From Fragum whitleyi (lineage: Eukaryota > Mollusca > Bivalvia > Cardiida > Cardiidae), in the NCBI GenBank assembly GCA_948146395.1, contig OX411547.1, forward strand, positions 56,101,566 to 56,165,565: a DNA stretch of 64,000 nt, written 5' to 3'. The notes beneath the pieces were generated by a model. It was given only the letters and a program-made list of their open reading frames with translations, was not told the DNA's origin and did no database searches. The translations under genes and the position numbers were made by a program. Positions 55,401 to 61,825 of this stretch are shown in pieces; positions within the stretch are counted from its first letter, which is position 1, and each line of letters opens with the position of its first letter.

Positions 55401-56391
55401 CGTCAATGTGAACAATGTCAGTGTGATCACAATACCTTGGATTTTCTCCAAAATCAGTAGTGGTTTGCCCATTGATAATTTACTAATGTCAATAGAAAAC
55501 AAGAGCACTGCCTATAGACACCTATACTCGGCTGTTGGGTGCTGGATAGTCGATAAAAAAAATCAAAATCAAAGAAGGGGCATAGTTTGCACAAAATGAG
55601 TTATGTACCTTCATAGTAAAGATTGCTCTTTTGATAAAGTACATATGTGTCAAGTTTCAAGTGAATGCATCAGGTAATACCAGAGATTTCACAAAATGTC
55701 AATTTTTTGCATAACGACAATGACAATAACACCAAGGCCATAGCAATACCTATATTCTCCAAAAACAGCTGAGCTCAAAAAGGCTTGATCAATCAAATTA
55801 ATCACTTAAACTTCATTGCACCACTGACATCAGTCAATTTCCTCTTTTTACAAACAATTTACAGATTTGAGACCTAAACATTGTAACTGCAGCTTTAATA
55901 AGCTGTAGTTACAATGTTTAGGTTACCCATCAAATGATTTAGGATTTTTTTCTGTTTTTGTTTCATGACCATGACCAGACATGTCGCACAAAAAGTATGG
56001 TCTAATATCTTAGCAGCGTTTAAACTAGGCAGAAGGATTGGGGGATTCCCCTACTTTTTTCCAAAGATCTCCCATATTTTTTGGATTGGTAGGGGATTTT
56101 TTACAATAACCAAAGAGCATGAATTACCACATTTCACCATTACGTCGATTTTCTCGCTGAAATCCCCAACATTTTCCAAATCCTAGAATAAACACTGTCT
56201 CAGGCAGTGTGGGCTGATGTAAGCCAATGGGCAAGGCCTGCAATCAAGTTAATTACCTGCAGTTCCTGTTCTTTATGACTTTGAGCAATTCTCCGAAGGT
56301 CCGTCATCTCTTCCTGCAATGTTTCTATCAAATTCTCCTGTTCCATCACTTTATCTTTTAAGTCACGGAATTCTTCTTCTTCCACAGCAGC
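37493..56391 (-). CDS. FYCO1: FYCO1 orthologue, 3' portion (11 exons resolved)
   Basis: Exons in transcript order: 56391-56257, 54879-54808, 53616-53569, 52193-52075, 48132-47994, 47335-47262, 46161-45998, 45433-45235, 43869-43756, 40789-40630, 37662-37493. All donors are GT, all acceptors AG, and phases agree (1394 nt, about 464 residues). The first four exons are heptad-rich coiled coil (e.g. KQLKEDLEEMKKKLVKL). A FYVE finger follows: ATHCLGCNTEFS, RK|HHCRLCGRIFCNNCSS, ACTDC, all eight cysteines present. A Ser/Thr-rich linker follows, then an acidic exon with FHLISDEE (LIR motif) and two GOLD-domain exons ending LLFDNSYSR. FYVE plus LIR plus GOLD is the FYCO1 order; family members bind PI3P and LC3 and drive plus-end vesicle transport. 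The last exon was not found: read-through past the donor stops at 37435. The RUN domain lies beyond 64000. Confidence 0.92.
38557..38806. mobile_element. Palindromic MITE, family M2 (copy 2)
   Basis: Begins AGGGCCCTATGTTATGAAAC and ends GGTTTTATAACCTTCAGGCC, with an AT-rich palindromic centre (AAGTTGTTAATTATAAC). Same element as 2775-3013. It lies in the last resolved intron of FYCO1. Confidence 0.7.
38870..39730 (+). repeat. Tandem block of roughly 160-bp units with GTGACCTTGACC
   Basis: The phrases GTGACCTTGACCTT, CTCATCAAGGGGAAC-like and TGCCAA.TTATTTTGAAAT recur about five times with strong divergence. It lies in a FYCO1 intron; ORFs in it are spurious. Confidence 0.6.
40002..41313. repeat. 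Two H1-family hairpins flanking a FYCO1 exon
   Basis: Hairpins lie at 40002-40072 (CATGAAACAGTTGTAACTAC ...) and 41245-41313 (ACTTTTGTAAGTGTCTA ... TAGGCACTTACAAAAGTA). The FYCO1 exon at 40630-40789 lies between them. Confidence 0.65.
41353..42196 (+). mobile_element. AACAAGAG element (diverged copy)
   Basis: It starts CACAAGAGGACCATGATGAT and ends TTGAGCACTTTGTGCTTAGG TGAACTAA. The interior has three to four loose repeats of about 140-200 bp (GAGCTTCACCCAAGGA, CAGCTTGATTGG). It ends in a GACAGACAGACAG run before the right terminus. In a FYCO1 intron. Confidence 0.7.
42437..43163 (+). mobile_element. Tandem 144-bp repeat element with GGAC microsatellite
   Basis: A unit with GTGACCTTGACCTTTGACC recurs; the landmark GACCTTGACC falls at 42631, 42774 and 42919 (143 and 145 bp spacing). 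The block ends in a long GGACGGACGGAC run at about 43043-43115 and an inverted pair (ATACCCCCCAC at the left, GTGGGGGGTAT at the right), so the block behaves like a bounded element. In a FYCO1 intron. Confidence 0.7.
43827..43838 (-). other. Predicted LC3-interacting region (LIR) core FHLI
   Basis: Within the FYCO1 exon 43756-43869, codons for Phe-His-Leu-Ile are preceded by acidic residues (GED K) and followed by S-D-E-E. This fits the [W/F/Y]-x-x-[L/I/V] LIR rule with flanking acids, and matches the place and C-terminal acidic extension of the LIR known in vertebrate FYCO1. Confidence 0.8.
43955..44540 (+). repeat. Dispersed repeat with TCGGCTG / AAAAAGGGGCATAATTTGCAC
   Basis: The block GCTCGGCTGTCGAATGCTGG ... 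AAAAGGGGCATAATTTGCAC ... CCAAGTTTCAAGTAAATGCC matches diverged copies at 55165-55400, 55498-55785 and about 36940-37250. Two copies start with AACAAGAG. The ORFs are translated repeats, not genes. Confidence 0.65.
46485..46755. mobile_element. MITE, family M4 (copy 2)
   Basis: AT-rich element with TTAATAAGATTCTTAAGAATC near the right edge and CACACCTC at the end; the left edge has CCTTAGGTG. Diverged relative of 16146-16416, in a FYCO1 intron. Confidence 0.55.
47680..47765 (-). pseudogene. Partial duplicate of the FYCO1 FYVE N-half exon
   Basis: Copies 47994-48079 at an offset of 314 bp. The minus strand still reads WMDDGKATHCLGCNTEFS then LVLKK followed by a GTATTC donor, but an in-frame TAA lies just upstream of that stretch and the 5' half of the exon and its acceptor are missing. 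It sits in the intron between the two halves of the FYVE finger. Confidence 0.85.
47828..47896. repeat. Short hairpin repeat, family H3
   Basis: CCCTATGTTGTGGGTACTCA ... TACCCACAACATAGGG with about 30-bp arms. Related hairpins: 28560, 28795, 37762-37829 and 56768-56846. This copy lies between a FYCO1 exon and its partial duplicate. Confidence 0.7.
48220..49829 (+). mobile_element. AACAAGAG element with alternating monomers (copy 2)
   Basis: Same ends as 30225-31483. The monomer landmark GGGTCTTG falls at 48435, 48613, 48788, 48965 (first base changed), 49131, 49308 and 49474: spacings 178, 175, 177, 166, 177, 166. Seven monomers here against five in the other copy, so arrays differ in length while the ends are conserved. 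In a FYCO1 intron, abutting the next element. Confidence 0.8.
49829..51587 (+). mobile_element. AACAAGAG element with TTGATTGAGCAAA repeats
   Basis: Begins AACAAGAGGGCAATACTGGC and ends GCTCACCTTGACCATTCATG CTCAAGAGAGCTAAA. The interior is diverged tandem units containing TTCAGGTTGATTGAGC and ATGGCTTCTA.AGTGTCTAC. It follows the previous element with no gap (the trailing AA of one is the leading AA of the next). Non-coding. Confidence 0.7.
51815..51976 (+). mobile_element. Short AACAAGAG element
   Basis: Begins AACAAGAGCTGTCACTGTAA, includes a GACGGACGGACAGACGGAC run and ends CTATCGGGGGCATAAAAA; ATGCCCCCGA near the start pairs with TCGGGGGCAT near the end. This is a minimal form (about 160 bp) of the larger AACAAGAG elements. 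Confidence 0.7.
53239..53301. repeat. Short hairpin repeat, family H2
   Basis: GAAGAAATTGCTTGTTATAA / GCAATTTCTTCTTTGCC form a clean hairpin. Its partner at 56535-56592 has the same core. Both are in FYCO1 introns. Confidence 0.65.
53745..54020 (+). mobile_element. tRNA-derived SINE (family S1, copy 2)
   Basis: Full-length relative of the SINE at 6088: CATAGCACAGTTGGTAGCCC (A box), GAGTTTGATCCCC (B box), body with AATTCCAGGAATCC, and CAATCAATCAAT tail. It is more diverged than copy 1. The target duplication is weak (AATTCA at both edges). In a FYCO1 intron. Confidence 0.85.
54325..54640. mobile_element. MITE, family M1 (copy 3, reversed)
   Basis: Begins TTGTGTGCTCTGATTGGCTG and AAAAGTTGGTTTTATTCCCC. 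Contains an inverted pair at about 54525-54605 (ATGAAACTAAATACCTAATC / GATTAGGCATTTAGTTTC). Confidence 0.6.
55870..55924. repeat. Short hairpin repeat, H1-like
   Basis: CCTAAACATTGTAACTGCAG ... AGTTACAATGTTTAGG; 22-24 bp arms with a single G-T pair. It keeps the GTAACTGC core of family H1 but has different outer arms. Confidence 0.65.
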
Positions 56392-56954
56392 CTTCAATCA
56401 TAAACACAGCAAAACTTGTGTTTAACCCTTTCCTTTTTTACAAAATTTTTGACCTGACCGAATTCAAAGCTTTGTAAATCATATTTTAAAGTGGATTTAA
56501 ATTGAAAAATAACCATTCAGTAGGGTAGCAAATAGTGTGGAAAAATAAGAAATTGCTTGTCAGAGCAATTTCTTCTTTTTTCACAATGTTTTCTCAATCA
56601 TAAAATCACATACACGTAAAAAGTAGGTATTAAACAGCAAAGGGTTAAGATACCACTTATATGGGGGTCACAAAAACAGTCGCTAATGGGAATGGTCACT
56701 TACATTAACTCATAAAAAATTAGATGTAGATAGGTAATTTTGATATCATGTATAAATTGTCAAATAATTCTTACTGAATCCTATGATGTTGAAACCATTA
56801 AGCATCATCTCATTGAGATGATTCTAATGGGCCCCAACAAGGTAAGATTCAATTATAAACAATTCTCAATTAAAGAATAGCCTTCTTTAGAAATTTGGCA
56901 AAGGTAGAAGGGAATTTTCTTTAATGCTTTTCGGGTATATTAGAGGAATGACAG

Positions 56955-57325
56955 TAGATTTTCATTTTGATAAAATCACCTCCTTACCAATGAAATTATC
57001 AAAAACTTATACCCCACATTCATTTATTTCACCCTATCTGACCTCATCTAAGCAGCGCCCAAAAATTGATGTCATCATGAATGTTGCATAGCAATCAGGT
57101 ACAAAATGACATGCTTTTAGAATTTTATTTCCTTTTGTCTCATTTTTTAATTAGAAATAAAAATAATTGTTTGTTTAAAGTAAGATTGATTGATATTCAT
57201 TTTATGAACAACAAAAGCTATATTTTCACCCGTGGCTCAGCCACTGGTGAATATATAGTTTTTGTTGTTCACTCAATGTAATAGAAATCGATCTTACACT
57301 GAAACAAATGTTTATCCTCTATATG
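56955..57325. mobile_element. MITE, family M3 (copy 2)
   Basis: Same as 12105-12490 in opposite orientation: ACAACAAAAGCTATATTTTC and its near complement flank the centre, and the edges carry GATCTTACACTGAAACAAA and ATTTTGATAAAATCACC. It ends about 70 bp before the Ngaro-like element. Confidence 0.65.
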
Positions 57326-57395
57326 ATAATGGTCACTTTAACAATATCAACAGTACTGTACGTCATAAATACCCTAATACAACCAAAAGGCAGAA

Positions 57396-57559
57396 AATAA
57401 AACAGACTATTTCTGACAAATAGTCCAATTTATTGTGCGAAAATGACGCTGGTGTGGGCCTGGGGGGTATCGTGAAACTGACCGGAAGTAAGTATTCTTA
57501 TGCTGCACCGTTTACGCAATCTCGCGCGCTTGAACAGATTTTGGCTGGTTTCACGAAAA
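57396..57559 (+). repeat. Split direct repeat A1 (5' end of the element)
   Basis: Identical or nearly identical to 62932-63095 and 63767-63930. It starts AATAAAACAGACTATTTCTG. The GACTATTT-CTGAC-AAATAGTC hairpin at 57405 is a plausible recombination core for a tyrosine recombinase. It also contains CCGGAA|GTAAGTATT, an excellent 5' splice site, about 100 bp upstream of the gag ATG. Confidence 0.9.
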
Positions 57560-57586
57560 AAATACATTTGTTTAATAGTTCTTGCA

Positions 57587-58444
57587 ATGCCAAAACGCCG
57601 TAGTACTAGGGCGAAGCCATGTGATCGGCCTATGGCCGAGGCGGCTGCAGATCCACCGATTCCGGCGAGAAATTCGCCCGTACCTGCTTTCGTCGAAACT
57701 GAGAGAGTCGTATTGTCTTCGGACGAACCAAATTCCGGTAATCCCTTCGCCGCAATCAACAATTCCTTAAATTCTTGGCCTGAAGCAGACTTTAACCTAC
57801 CTTCAGAAGCCATGCGTTTAGCGGACGACGATATCGCTTTGCATGTCTCGTCAGAATTGTGTATCAAAATTTGGAAGGGTGAATATGTCAATTTGGCTCA
57901 GTTGCTACGCAGAGAAGCAACTGATGAATCAAATAGGGATACAAAGGTGACCGTTTCTGAACAAGGCACTCTCCAGTTACTGCCTAAAAGTCCCAAACGA
58001 GTGGCTAATATCCGTGAGTGGACAGATGCATTTCTAATTTACATGTACATTGTAATCAAAAAACGTCCGGAAATGGCCTGTGAGTTGATACAGTATATGT
58101 CAACCATATGTGAGGCAGCTGCCAGAAATAACTCTACTGATTGGTGGAAAATTTATGATGAAAATTTTCGTCTTCGGCAAGCTATATTCCCTATGCCATG
58201 GGGAAAAATAAATTCTGATCTTTGGCTTAAAGCTATGAGTCTGTCCACTCTCTCAAATCAAAATACAACTCAGAATAATGTCAACTACAATACAATCGTT
58301 CGCAACAAATCAATTTGCTATGATTTCAACTCGGTAAGAGGTTGTAAATTCCCTAACTGCAAATATGCCCATATTTGTTCTGTCTGTAAAGGCGAGCACA
58401 CACAGATAAAATGCCGTAAAAACACCACTTTTCGTAGACAATGA
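57587..58444 (+). CDS. Gag-like ORF1 with CCCH and CxxC zinc fingers
   Basis: The preferred start is ATG 57587 (MPKRRSTRAKP), the first ATG outside repeat A; an open frame reaches back to 57500 but only through the repeat. About 285 residues. The N-terminus is basic, then acidic and Ser/Pro-rich; the middle is helical (TDAFLIYMYIVIKKRPEMAC). The C-terminus has CYDFNSVRGCKFPNCKYAH, a C-x8-C-x4-C-x3-H finger, followed by CSVCKGEHTQIKC. This layout (structural domain plus terminal zinc fingers) suits a nucleic-acid-binding gag protein of tyrosine-recombinase elements. Its end overlaps the RT frame in the +1 phase. Confidence 0.85.
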   Translation: MPKRRSTRAKPCDRPMAEAAADPPIPARNSPVPAFVETERVVLSSDEPNSGNPFAAINNSLNSWPEADFNLPSEAMRLADDDIALHVSSELCIKIWKGEYVNLAQLLRREATDESNRDTKVTVSEQGTLQLLPKSPKRVANIREWTDAFLIYMYIVIKKRPEMACELIQYMSTICEAAARNNSTDWWKIYDENFRLRQAIFPMPWGKINSDLWLKAMSLSTLSNQNTTQNNVNYNTIVRNKSICYDFNSVRGCKFPNCKYAHICSVCKGEHTQIKCRKNTTFRRQ

Positions 58445-60071
58445 TCAAACCATTGGCCAGGGGCTTGGTGTCACCCCAGTTAAATTTCATGCATTACAAG
58501 GGGAACTGTTAGGTTATGACAACAATTTGACTCAGTTTTTGCTAAATGGGTTTAAGTATGGTTTTTCCCTCTGTTATACAGGTCCTAGGACTTTACAAAC
58601 TTGCAATAATTTGAAATCTGCTTTTGAAAACCCTTCCATAGTTTGGGAAAAGATTAATAAGGAGATATCAGCTGGCAGGGTGGCAGGACCTTTTTCTTCT
58701 ATTCCTTTTTCAAATTTTAAAATGTCACCAATTGGTTTAGTCCCGAAAAAAGAACCTAACGAATATAGACTGATTCACCATTTATCTTACCCCCCAGGGG
58801 AATCACTAAATGACAATATTGACCCCGCACTCTGCTCAGTCCGTTACTCTAAATTTGATAACGCAGTTAAAATGATACAAAAATTAGGCCCTGGTACATT
58901 ACTGGCAAAGGCCGATATCAGATCAGCCTTCCGCTTGATACCACTAGCAAAAGAGGACTACCCCCTTGTTGGTTTCAGTCATGGTGGTTTCTTTTTTCAC
59001 GACCGTATGTTACCATTTGGGGCTAGTATTTCATGTGCAATTTTTGAAAAATTTGCGTGTGCATTACAATGGATCGTACAGAAAAACTGCAAATTAGGGG
59101 ACTTGGATCATTACCTTGATGATTTCATCTTTTGTGGTAAAGGAGGTACTGACGATTGCCTTCTTTTATTGCAGACATTTTTTAATTGTTGTCGTAAATT
59201 AGGTGTCCCGGTGGCAGAAGAGAAAACAGTTTGGCCTACACCTATTCTGATTTTTTTGGGGCTTGAGCTAGATTCCATTCTAATGCAAGTTAAAATACCA
59301 CTCTCAAAAGTAGAACAATTAATCAACATAATTAAAGAAGTGTTAGCACATAAAAAATCTGTTCAATTAAAAGAATTGCAATCTTTGATAGGGTCCCTTA
59401 ATTTTCTTTGTCGTGCAGTGGTTCCTGGTCGCCCTTTTTGTAGGAGACTTATAAATGCAACATGTGGGATCACTAAGCCCTTCCACCATATCAAAGTTAA
59501 AAAGGGGATGAGACAAGACTTGATGATGTGGTTAGAATTTCTGACCAATTTTAATGGGATTTCTATGTTCCATGAACAATTCTGGACTTATAATTCTGAT
59601 ATTTGTCTTTATACAGATAGTTCTGCTGCAGTTGGTCACGGCTTTGGGGCAACTTTCATGGGGGAATGGGCAATAGGAGCATGGCCTATTGAATGGCATA
59701 ATTCTGGCCTTTCAAAAGATATTACGCTACTTGAGTATTTTCCCATTTTAGTAGCAGTCCACATCTGGGGCAAAAATATGAGAAATAAAAAAGTTTTGTT
59801 TAAATGTGATAACCAGTCAGTTGTTAACATTATCAATAGCCAAACAAGCAAATCAGACAAAATTATGGTTCTTGTGAGATCTTTTACACTACACTGCCTT
59901 AAATTTAACATAAATTTTAAAGCAGAATTCTTGCCTGGTTGCAAAAACCAAATTGCCGACAGCTTATCACGTTTTCAGATGAAGCGGTTCAGACAGCTGG
60001 CTCCACACGCAAACCAAGAACCAAGAACCATACCAGCATATCTTTGGACTATCTTGGACAACACTCCATGA
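58410..60071 (+). CDS. Reverse transcriptase / RNase H ORF2
   Basis: The frame is open from the TAA at 58407-58409 to TGA at 60069-60071 (about 553 residues) but has no ATG before the RT core; the first in-frame ATG is inside FKMSPIGLVPKKEP. Continuous protein-like sequence upstream (VKTPLFVDNDQTIGQGLGV) overlaps the gag end, so translation probably enters by +1 frameshift. RT motifs: PIGLVPKK, LAKADIRSAFRLIPL (motif A), LPFGASISCAIFEKF (motif B), YLDDFIFCG (catalytic DD). RNase H motifs: CLYTDSSAAVGHGFGATF, LEYFPILVAVHIW, FKCDNQSVVNI, AEFLPGCKNQIADSLSRF. This order is typical of DIRS/Ngaro elements. No stop or frameshift is seen. Confidence 0.9.
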   Translation, partial: NAVKTPLFVDNDQTIGQGLGVTPVKFHALQGELLGYDNNLTQFLLNGFKYGFSLCYTGPRTLQTCNNLKSAFENPSIVWEKINKEISAGRVAGPFSSIPFSNFKMSPIGLVPKKEPNEYRLIHHLSYPPGESLNDNIDPALCSVRYSKFDNAVKMIQKLGPGTLLAKADIRSAFRLIPLAKEDYPLVGFSHGGFFFHDRMLPFGASISCAIFEKFACALQWIVQKNCKLGDLDHYLDDFIFCGKGGTDDCLLLLQTFFNCCRKLGVPVAEEKTVWPTPILIFLGLELDSILMQVKIPLSKVEQLINIIKEVLAHKKSVQLKELQSLIGSLNFLCRAVVPGRPFCRRLINATCGITKPFHHIKVKKGMRQDLMMWLEFLTNFNGISMFHEQFWTYNSDICLYTDSSAAVGHGFGATFMGEWAIGAWPIEWHNSGLSKDITLLEYFPILVAVHIWGKNMRNKKVLFKCDNQSVVNIINSQTSKSDKIMVLVRSFTLHCLKFNINFKAEFLPGCKNQIADSLSRFQMKRFRQLAPHANQEPRTIPAYLWTILDNTP

Positions 60072-60958
60072 AATTGATCAAAGCAAGCATATCACAGAAC
60101 ACACAAAATGTGTATAAGAACGCACTTAAAAAATTCAATGAATTTAGAAGCAGTAATGGGCTCCTGAATGAATGGCCAGTCCCATTATTTCACTTAGAAT
60201 ACTTTATTGCCTTCTTACATCACCAGAACTATTCTTCAAAATCTTCATCGACTTTCATTGCGGCCATCAGTTTTTATCACAAGTTGAACAATTTACAGAA
60301 TCCTTGTAACAATTTTCGTTGCAAAAAGCTTCTCGAGGGTTACCGTCCTTTGAACCCATGCAAAGACACTAGAATGCCCATTACACTTGATGTTTTGACA
60401 AAAATTGTAAGCATTCTGAACAAAACATGTTTTTCAAGTTACGAGGCCAAACTATTTAAAGCGGCTTATTTGTTAGCTTTTTTCGGCTTATTTCGGGCAG
60501 GAGAGTTGGTATATACCTCCCCTGATGAACCCGTCAGACATTTACAAGTACCCGATATACAATTTATTTATTGTTCTGGTAGGATTCATTCATTAAAAAT
60601 CAAAATTCGTAAATCTAAAGCCAATCAGGCCGGCAAGCCAGAGATTGTAACGGTCCATCCGGTGGGAAAATCCAATGTGTGTCCTATACAAGCCTTACAA
60701 AATTACTTAATGATCAAGCCAAAATCTTCAAATCACTTGTTCTGTCATAGTAATGGATCCCCTCTTACAAGATACCAATTTGGTGCAGTGATTACAAAAT
60801 GCCTTATCAATTTGGGTATGTCACCAAGAGGGTATAAAAGCCAATCCTTCAGAATAGGGGCAGCCACATGGCTTGCTAAACAGGGTGTCTCTTATGAGGA
60901 AATCAAGAAGTTAGGGAGATGGTCATCAAACGCCTTTTTACATTATATAAGAATTTAG
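60068..60958 (+). CDS. Tyrosine recombinase ORF3
   Basis: The start ATG at 60068 overlaps the ORF2 stop as ATGA; the frame itself is open back to 59939, overlapping RNase H. 296 residues from this ATG. An N-terminal SAM-like core-binding region (TQNVYKNALKKFNEF) is followed by the catalytic part: LLAFFGLFRAGELVY holds the first Arg, QSFRIGAATWLAKQG the second Arg (usual H-x-x-R with the His replaced), and LGRWSSNAFLHYIR the Trp/His position and the nucleophilic Tyr. These are the residues used by YR retrotransposons to integrate a circular cDNA. The stop follows two codons after YIR, as in related proteins. It appears intact. Confidence 0.9.
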   Translation: MKLIKASISQNTQNVYKNALKKFNEFRSSNGLLNEWPVPLFHLEYFIAFLHHQNYSSKSSSTFIAAISFYHKLNNLQNPCNNFRCKKLLEGYRPLNPCKDTRMPITLDVLTKIVSILNKTCFSSYEAKLFKAAYLLAFFGLFRAGELVYTSPDEPVRHLQVPDIQFIYCSGRIHSLKIKIRKSKANQAGKPEIVTVHPVGKSNVCPIQALQNYLMIKPKSSNHLFCHSNGSPLTRYQFGAVITKCLINLGMSPRGYKSQSFRIGAATWLAKQGVSYEEIKKLGRWSSNAFLHYIRI

Positions 60959-60973
60959 CTTTGTTGCAATAGA

Positions 60974-61201
60974 TCGCACGGGTTCGATCCCCGGCCGCGG
61001 CACTTATCCTTTCCGACATTTGTCTTCCACCAATGGGTAGATAATCGTAAACCTATGTGGAATAGCAACTGGAGGCTAGGAAAGGGATGTGGTGGTAGTA
61101 CTGGTGTGAGAAATACCAGGAATCCATCGTTAGGTGCTCCAGTCGTCGCGATATAACTGAGAGATTGTTGAAAGCGACGTAAAACCCCAATTCAAATCAA
61201 A
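60974..61201 (+). mobile_element. 5'-truncated S1 SINE (copy 3) inside the Ngaro-like element
   Basis: It begins at the B box (GGGTTCGATCCCC) and has the same body as 6088-6363 (GAAATACCAGGAATCC, GCGATATAACTGA). The 13-bp target duplication TTGTTGCAATAGA is seen at 60961-60973 and 61202-61214. The A-box half is missing. It lies between the recombinase stop and the SGNH ORF, so it postdates the retrotransposon. Confidence 0.93.
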
Positions 61202-61400
61202 TTGTTGCAATAGAGTTTCTTCTAGAATAAGTGCATATCCAAAAAATTTTTGTTAATACTGAAGTATCAAGTTTAATTATGATTTAATGGGTGAGGTACT
61301 AGGATGTTATTATAACTACCTTCATTGCTAACTTCTAGTTGTTATTAATTACATAATTTAAAGTACAGGTATACTAAGATATCATTTGTATTATCCATGA

Positions 61401-61767
61401 TTAATGCCCTGGCAGGGCGGAGCCTAAGTAACGGGTCGTTGCACTTAAGGTTAGGGAAAATCAGCTTTTATCTAAAATAACCTACTTCTAAAGAGAGTCG
61501 ATATAAATAACTCGAGTTCTTAAATCGTAGATTGGTAACCAAAGCCTCCTAACTTCAGCTTAATCAAGCTGAAGTTACGGGGCCTTGGTAACCAAACGAT
61601 GAAATATGTTCATTCTCTCAAAGCACGAGAATCCTTTAGGTTTTAGGATACAGTTATTTGCACGCGTTAGCGATGATTACCGACTAAAATTTGAAAGAAC
61701 CAAAACTATTGAAAAGTAAACTCGCCAAATTACGTCACGGTTAAGCCCCGCCCTGCCAGTTCATTAA
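61401..61767. mobile_element. TTAA-flanked MITE (piggyBac-like duplication)
   Basis: TTAA lies at 61401-61404 and 61764-61767. Just inside are inverted ends CTGGCAGGGCGG(A/G)GC. The centre has a strong hairpin (TTGGTAACCAAAGCC ... AACTTCAGC / GCTGAAGTT ... GGCCTTGGTAACCAA). The TTAA duplication suggests mobilisation by a piggyBac-type transposase. Degenerate copy at 1520-1757. Confidence 0.8.
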
Positions 61768-61825
61768 TTACGCAGAATAACATGTTTAATCCAACATTAC
61801 TGTTTGTTATTTCTGTATAATAACA

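Noticed and set aside
57430..57891. 153-codon minus-strand open frame opposite the gag ORF
   Set aside because: It is the antisense shadow of the gag-like ORF and repeat A; no family features and no independent start context.
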